The notes under the pieces were generated by a model. It saw only the letters and a program-made list of their open reading frames with translations, was not told the DNA's origin and did not search any database. Both the position numbers and the translations under genes were made by a program. Below are positions 61,401-64,000 of a stretch of DNA of 64,000 nucleotides, in pieces (position 1 is the first letter of the stretch; every line of letters begins with the position of its first letter). Source of the DNA: Elusimicrobiota bacterium. GTDB taxonomy: Bacteria > Elusimicrobiota > Elusimicrobia > UBA1565 > UBA9628. Location: the NCBI GenBank assembly GCA_023249645.1, contig JAHFCF010000011.1:1-64000 (forward strand), given 5' to 3'.

Positions 61401-64000
61401 GAGATGTCTCGCAGTCCGGAGAGGACGGTTCCAGCCAGGATCCTCAGCTTGCTGTTGGGAGGCACCAGGAAGCGGAATCGGCCATCCACGACGGTGACGT
61501 CGTTTCCGACGAAAACCTCTCCAGGCTCGTCCTTTTTCCCTTTCTTCGCCGGCAACGCTTCGATGTCGAGTTTCGCCAGGGTTCCCAGATTGAGCCGGCC
61601 GATCCTGACATTCTCTCCGGAGACGAAGAGCTGGCTGCCATCCGCCAGGTTGACGGAACCTAGACGCTTTTTAAGGAAAATGCCCCGGGGACCCGCAAAG
61701 GATTTGGCCAACCGGAGCTGGGTGGTGGGATCCACAAAACCCTCGTTGGCTTCCAAGGTCTTTCTGGCTGTTTGATAGGGCAGCAATTGATCGGCCGGGA
61801 TGGGCGACACCTCGACTGCCGGGTCAGCTGACTGAGCCTTGATGACGAAGCTTGACCGGACTTGGGTTGCAGTGACATCAAGCGAGAACGGAATGTCCGG
61901 ATCCGGCTTTCCCTTCTTATCGGTAGCAAGATCTTTATTCAACAAAAGCAAGGTCATATTCACCCATTTGCCGCTCTGATCCTGGGCATAGACATACGAC
62001 AAAACCCTGCCGTGCACATCGAGCTCGGCGACCAAAGAATCCCCCTCCTTGATCTGAGGAAACACCAGGAGGACTTTTTTGCCTTTGACCATTTTGGTGT
62101 TGAATTCCTTGGCCCGGCGGTAGAGATCTCCCGTATGCTCATCAGAAGCATCCATACCTTTATAGCGAAGCCAGGTGCCTTCCGAGGTTTGTATGGTATC
62201 GCCATCGGAAACCTTGGTAATCTGCGCGAGGCGAGCGCGGTAGCGGCCTTGCAGCTCCGCAGGCAGAGGCACTCCCTCAGTCGGGGCTATATGGGTGGAA
62301 AGTCCCAGGTTTGGAACAAGGAGGAGACTGACGATGCCGCCCGCGAGTCCTGCGGTTGCCAGGACTGCGGAAACCACAGGAAACGAGGCCCACCAGAAGA
62401 TGCTGGCCAAGCCGATGAGGAAGGGGGATGAGGACCTCAGATAACCGACGAGAGGTCCTGCTTTCGCGTTGAGTCGCTGCACCGGGCCCGTCAGTGCTTG
62501 AGCCTGCTCCGGGAAGGCGGCGCAGAAGAGATTCCACCAGACGACAAAGATCATGTGCGGATGCATGAAGAGGAATTTAAAAAAGAGCCAGCCGCGGGCA
62601 TTGGCCCCTTGGCGGAAGCCGACATTGGATTCATCGAAGGTCTTGGTCCGGATCAAATACTGCGCTTGGAATTCGTAGATGAACGGCTGGAGCCATTCAG
62701 AAATATTACTGAAAGCCGGCTTGAGGACCGCCAGACGGCCATCTTTCAACACTCCGAGAGTCAGCCAACTGTTGGCCCCGAAGTTCGCCTGCCTGGGAAG
62801 CTCCGGCATCCTGGCGATCTCAGAGGACAATCCCTGGGAAGCTGCTGAAGTCGGGCCTGAAGAACGCATCGTGATCCACCGCACACCCATGTAGAGCGCA
62901 AATTCGAGGAAGAACATGACGGACATGAAAAAAACGACCGGGTTATTCCAGCTGGGCATGATCTTGCGCAGGGGATTAGGCCAGAGCCACACCACGGCGC
63001 CAAATCCGAGCCCTACGACGCGGGAGACCGCGGAATAGAGTCCACCAAGGCCCCTCAGGGACAAGGCCGTGCCCGGATTCATCAAGGAAAGCATGAGCAT
63101 GAAAATGCCGATCCCCAGGGTCGCCGATGCAAAGAGGAAGGAGAGCCTCAGGGCCTGCGACGGTCCCAATTCCTTGAGGGATCCGCTGATGAAGGCTTTG
63201 CCTGACGCCAACAGAGCCTTGGTCTTTTCCGGGGATCCCTCGGCATAGAGCTCGATGTTTTCCTTGGTCCAGCGCAAGTAGAGCCAGTCTCCGGAATTCA
63301 GCGAGACCTGGAAACCATTATGGGATCTTTGGACGCTGAGTTCGGAGTCCGCCAATCGGAGAGACTTCGCCAGGAAAGCCTTGAACTCGCGCTCGGACTC
63401 GGGCTTCGAGAGCTTCTCAGCCATCTTGTCCGCGAAAGGCGTTGGCAGAGGCACCGTGGATTTCTGATAGTCAAGGGAAACGCCGAGTTCCTTGCGGATG
63501 TTCTCCAACAGCTGGCCGAGGCTCTGGCCTGTCGTGGCCACGATCTCGGCCGCCAGGAGCGCCTGGGAGAAAAGATCGTTGTACGGCGTCCAGGGAGAGA
63601 GCACGATCGTATCCGCCTCGGAGAGCCCCCAGACTGCTGGATCCACCTCTTCGACCGACAGCTGGGATTGCTTGGCCAGGCGGTCCAAAAGCCGGGTCTG
63701 CGTGAAGGCCCGGAATATCTTGCCCCCGTAGTTGCGGTGATGCACCAGGTACCAGGTGAAGAGGAGCGAGAGGTCGCTTGACTGCATCGCCTTGCCGTTG
63801 ATGTCGAGGACATGGATGCGCGGATTGTCGCTTCCCAGGAACACGCCGAGCCGCTTTTCTCCGGCCGGAGCATCATGGATATAGCCGGCCATGCCTTCCA
63901 CATCTCCGCCGATGTCCACGGCGCTGTTCGGCAGCCCCAGGGCATGCAGCAGTGCCGCAGTTTCAGAGGCCTGCGTGTCCACGATGAGCCGCACATCGGA
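55403..64000 (-). CDS. Giant multidomain membrane protein with degenerate phosphohexomutase- and nuclease-like domains (5' end outside window)
   Basis: At least 2865 residues; the frame stays open to the right edge. Visible residues ~1-285 resemble phosphoglucomutase domains II-IV (VFLGSDNPRIHVLDINGKAM, then AFTQTRLLDRLAKQ) with the metal-binding D-x-D-x-D replaced. Several membrane helices follow (~285-400 and ~540-570). A staphylococcal-nuclease-like domain covers ~583-690 (VSDGDTIQTSEGTWLRYKG, VHGRVLSYVYAQ). A second mutase-like fragment lies near ~1565-1640 (VLVGYSSLEQKPQAEAAA, then SHMLKFGAAEMALWYSSDK). More helices lie near ~1690-1870. A second nuclease-like domain covers ~1943-2050 (VIKDDSTVVLMDGTEVRLIG). 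A large helical C-terminal half of ~750 residues shows no domain I know. Function is unknown. Confidence 0.8.
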   Translation of the reverse strand, partial: SDVRLIVDTQASETAALLHALGLPNSAVDIGGDVEGMAGYIHDAPAGEKRLGVFLGSDNPRIHVLDINGKAMQSSDLSLLFTWYLVHHRNYGGKIFRAFTQTRLLDRLAKQSQLSVEEVDPAVWGLSEADTIVLSPWTPYNDLFSQALLAAEIVATTGQSLGQLLENIRKELGVSLDYQKSTVPLPTPFADKMAEKLSKPESEREFKAFLAKSLRLADSELSVQRSHNGFQVSLNSGDWLYLRWTKENIELYAEGSPEKTKALLASGKAFISGSLKELGPSQALRLSFLFASATLGIGIFMLMLSLMNPGTALSLRGLGGLYSAVSRVVGLGFGAVVWLWPNPLRKIMPSWNNPVVFFMSVMFFLEFALYMGVRWITMRSSGPTSAASQGLSSEIARMPELPRQANFGANSWLTLGVLKDGRLAVLKPAFSNISEWLQPFIYEFQAQYLIRTKTFDESNVGFRQGANARGWLFFKFLFMHPHMIFVVWWNLFCAAFPEQAQALTGPVQRLNAKAGPLVGYLRSSSPFLIGLASIFWWASFPVVSAVLATAGLAGGIVSLLLVPNLGLSTHIAPTEGVPLPAELQGRYRARLAQITKVSDGDTIQTSEGTWLRYKGMDASDEHTGDLYRRAKEFNTKMVKGKKVLLVFPQIKEGDSLVAELDVHGRVLSYVYAQDQSGKWVNMTLLLLNKDLATDKKGKPDPDIPFSLDVTATQVRSSFVIKAQSADPAVEVSPIPADQLLPYQTARKTLEANEGFVDPTTQLRLAKSFAGPRGIFLKKRLGSVNLADGSQLFVSGENVRIGRLNLGTLAKLDIEALPAKKGKKDEPGEVFVGNDVTVVDGRFRFLVPPNSKLRILAGTVLSGLRDISVPPGQSMVLRNLPDGALSIETEYRHPAVVLNRLWASFKNGTPLDGLLDLVRFNKLNPAALAQWWKKAPIPAYEPVRSAASLTALSSIGRQKMPAGLHQDFENEVLAKAAGRLSDSQAGRRFLVSKQGKKEEIKQALLAGLERHYETISAIRQQEKLDKLRERLQAMLKTALKASELHEFLEGIFSGFPEVSSIGLDGRPNPEFLEVQKLKQAWNKTFRKLPPRTQGAIASLQREVAALQEIDETRSKELSFYMERAQQRLAGLAGLLIQGPDRFPDAISLVLGGPHLFVQAPKSLELLVVEPGEDGPRAVDASTLKGIRLPAEDVKVVSVGEAWLKRNFKDGMRNRLLSRFLITGTTLWGRDLAAMRSSNIGGRVPEANFLALAKEFLDDSERLSHDAASAPQARDLAYLSHLTLLGAAPGILERIKEADKVTTPRLISQVRIQHHQASEALRKQELRAIVSHAMGPVSAHDYADSGLGGVLIGDVRPQELGRKLLYKISSQEALSWIERLVVQGAPVQDGQSKLDALLNRLKARREWWSWYPERLDAGRFALVGRDMRGRSVEVRVRIAALPQSPGTLAVMAQSEKSRSISDVDRYEIFLNGMLFELDTVAQQSVLTSVVRQLQAVLDGKSLREARDSSQVPAEKISAAIEQYARGVRSDDLPAVTQLPWQDSTWTGPMSLEDSMRLAKSLGDYVTPKGGASKPVLVGYSSLEQKPQAEAAAQVLSARGIAVILAQGPATLEAISHMLKFGAAEMALWYSSDKIKILGKDGQGLGMARSNEIGWLALRSHAVRRLDLKSAQVQGLLEIQPVPELSAAQAPTTAQPVAAPAQAATLYSSASWSAFMVHASITAAFSLILVTAAFFPSALFALPLSSKILMVVRAAMSLKSLIYAGSVFAGLALGAIVSGPRFLWYVGIMYRLQNRLSKGQGTYYGLIPELEKIPRSHLDPKKADFWFPVSTLPDGRIAIREEYFAHLSPTRQMLIYHFAVSYKLFLSPQLVRFGIDMGNEAVIGRFRTAKIAFFVVLMGPVQIFVELAMLWDILMDRLMGRPINALHRTKPEPAQGQPVLPSEIEKDFSARWETVTVIKDDSTVVLMDGTEVRLIGAGKAGKAVPLMSPEARELLEGKEVLLVIPKAQAEGTRRVAGHIYASFGKQSSPQEIKLTRAVHALAARQGAYGYRLPGTAAVDSDKLPLFLTLPMKNSREVSQGWEKTFASSILSLFAAQGFWAVVKLSGIGLSPLAHVAAFAALGLLVLPAAWGFIKLIKGLGRGPIMNHKLVAAALSIGLGFFLVQSTQGPGWAAGSGAQSIGNATSAVLEFVRMPRVKNVYTAAPPEQAAPWRALLPAGSVLVGQARAVLNQNPAIVNADAERAAWETAMMPLKVLDVREPQLLAGYMEKVRLLGADPAVDRSFEAGAKLLALYSRQLMLPTSQQETLLSSLLQASKPGDYDSWVEHALLPVLRKALVAQRIPLGNGSWREVLLRAAAGKLSAVPDTLYYPTNKLAADMNAFISQQGRADAGPMSFAEAVLYAKLYLRVPEGLRPRILSDLVQDSAGAFWAEAEMAKIHRASLLGQMVYAYPESPYLLLPEGMAYVAQTVNLAKEALLVPGLRPVLVGHLGSLLPTGQVRNIQEMMANGRAGNIFKSLTPSQRYMLGRLLADDPELNRYLELKSLFGLRSMARKLQAQGTGLADFQRELDAVLALPGGESLTRITLPDYGDLKSDPWALWRRYYADILIQTVVGMDQEKIPGRFLPDLLPHALIAMHGGKVAGTGSAQDVQKFQKALNRVKPAKIRAALYRLRLSGGEPLTIGLNNRSIPELVMKDLGSEASPDNRKPVGALGFSPIYEDDLKSLMSGTFRVGNGDASDYGEWKAGDKFIVKVGTKAGRKNLFTTTLTSIKRKQIGYLSLDELETCVPSGLWNRVEQMFAAEEDRIEGQYVREELQRQALINALIEDLRQFYPGTDRETWGTLLQFEPYASVKFRSTEGPAPTPSGSRP

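Overview
The window is GC-rich bacterial DNA, almost fully coding, from a diderm (Gram-negative) organism. Tad-pilus genes, a secretin, outer-membrane beta-barrels, TolC-like and PorV-like proteins, multihaem c-type cytochromes and very large multidomain proteins occur together. This mix fits a poorly studied phylum such as Elusimicrobiota; that placement is inferred from gene content only. No rRNA, tRNA, CRISPR array or phage module was seen. Nine genes carry a -10-like hexamer only 4-9 nt before the start codon, suggesting that leaderless transcription is common here, while other genes keep normal Shine-Dalgarno sequences.

Layout. (1) 1-9016, minus: a compact Tad/Flp pilus operon read from a strong promoter at 9025-9053: two Flp pilins (one only 53 aa), TadE-like pseudopilin, CpaB, a short secretin, a CpaE-CpaF fusion ATPase, TadB- and TadC-like proteins, a TPR protein and a truncated membrane sensor. 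(2) 9077-13557, minus: a PorV-like barrel and a large surface protein of FlgD-type Ig repeats with a T9SS-like C-terminus. (3) 13663-26188, minus: housekeeping and envelope genes: trpS, scpA, scpB, glgA-like, a DUF5693-like membrane protein; then, from its own promoter, a secreted protein of unknown function, ftsX-like, envC-like, ctp protease, tsaD and a DUF2723 membrane protein. (4) 26269-31646: an AlbA_2/Schlafen-type regulator containing eleven 11-bp tandem repeats, two secreted proteins of unknown function, a CCA-adding-enzyme family gene and a CpXC gene.

(5) 31658-45970 is the most striking part: a cytochrome island with a 9-CXXCH cytochrome, a 1947-residue fusion of TolC-like, helical and beta-rich parts, an outer-membrane barrel, a 1019-residue protein with 46 CXXCH motifs in 22 tandem dihaem units, an NrfJ-like OB-fold protein, a cytochrome with 14 CXXCH plus one CX3CH, and a thioredoxin-fold/TPR protein. 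Together they look like an uncharacterised electron-transfer (possibly extracellular) apparatus. (6) 46429-53271: uvrB, an AAA_14/DUF4143 ATPase apparently inserted at the 3' end of uvrB with duplication of the uvrB tail, a 516-bp gap packed with hairpins, dut, prfB and a HEPN-MNT toxin-antitoxin pair. (7) 53331-64000: an orphan HATPase protein, a 54-aa protein, a secreted phospholipase D-family protein and a giant (>2865 aa) membrane protein with degenerate phosphohexomutase-like and nuclease-like domains that runs off the right edge.
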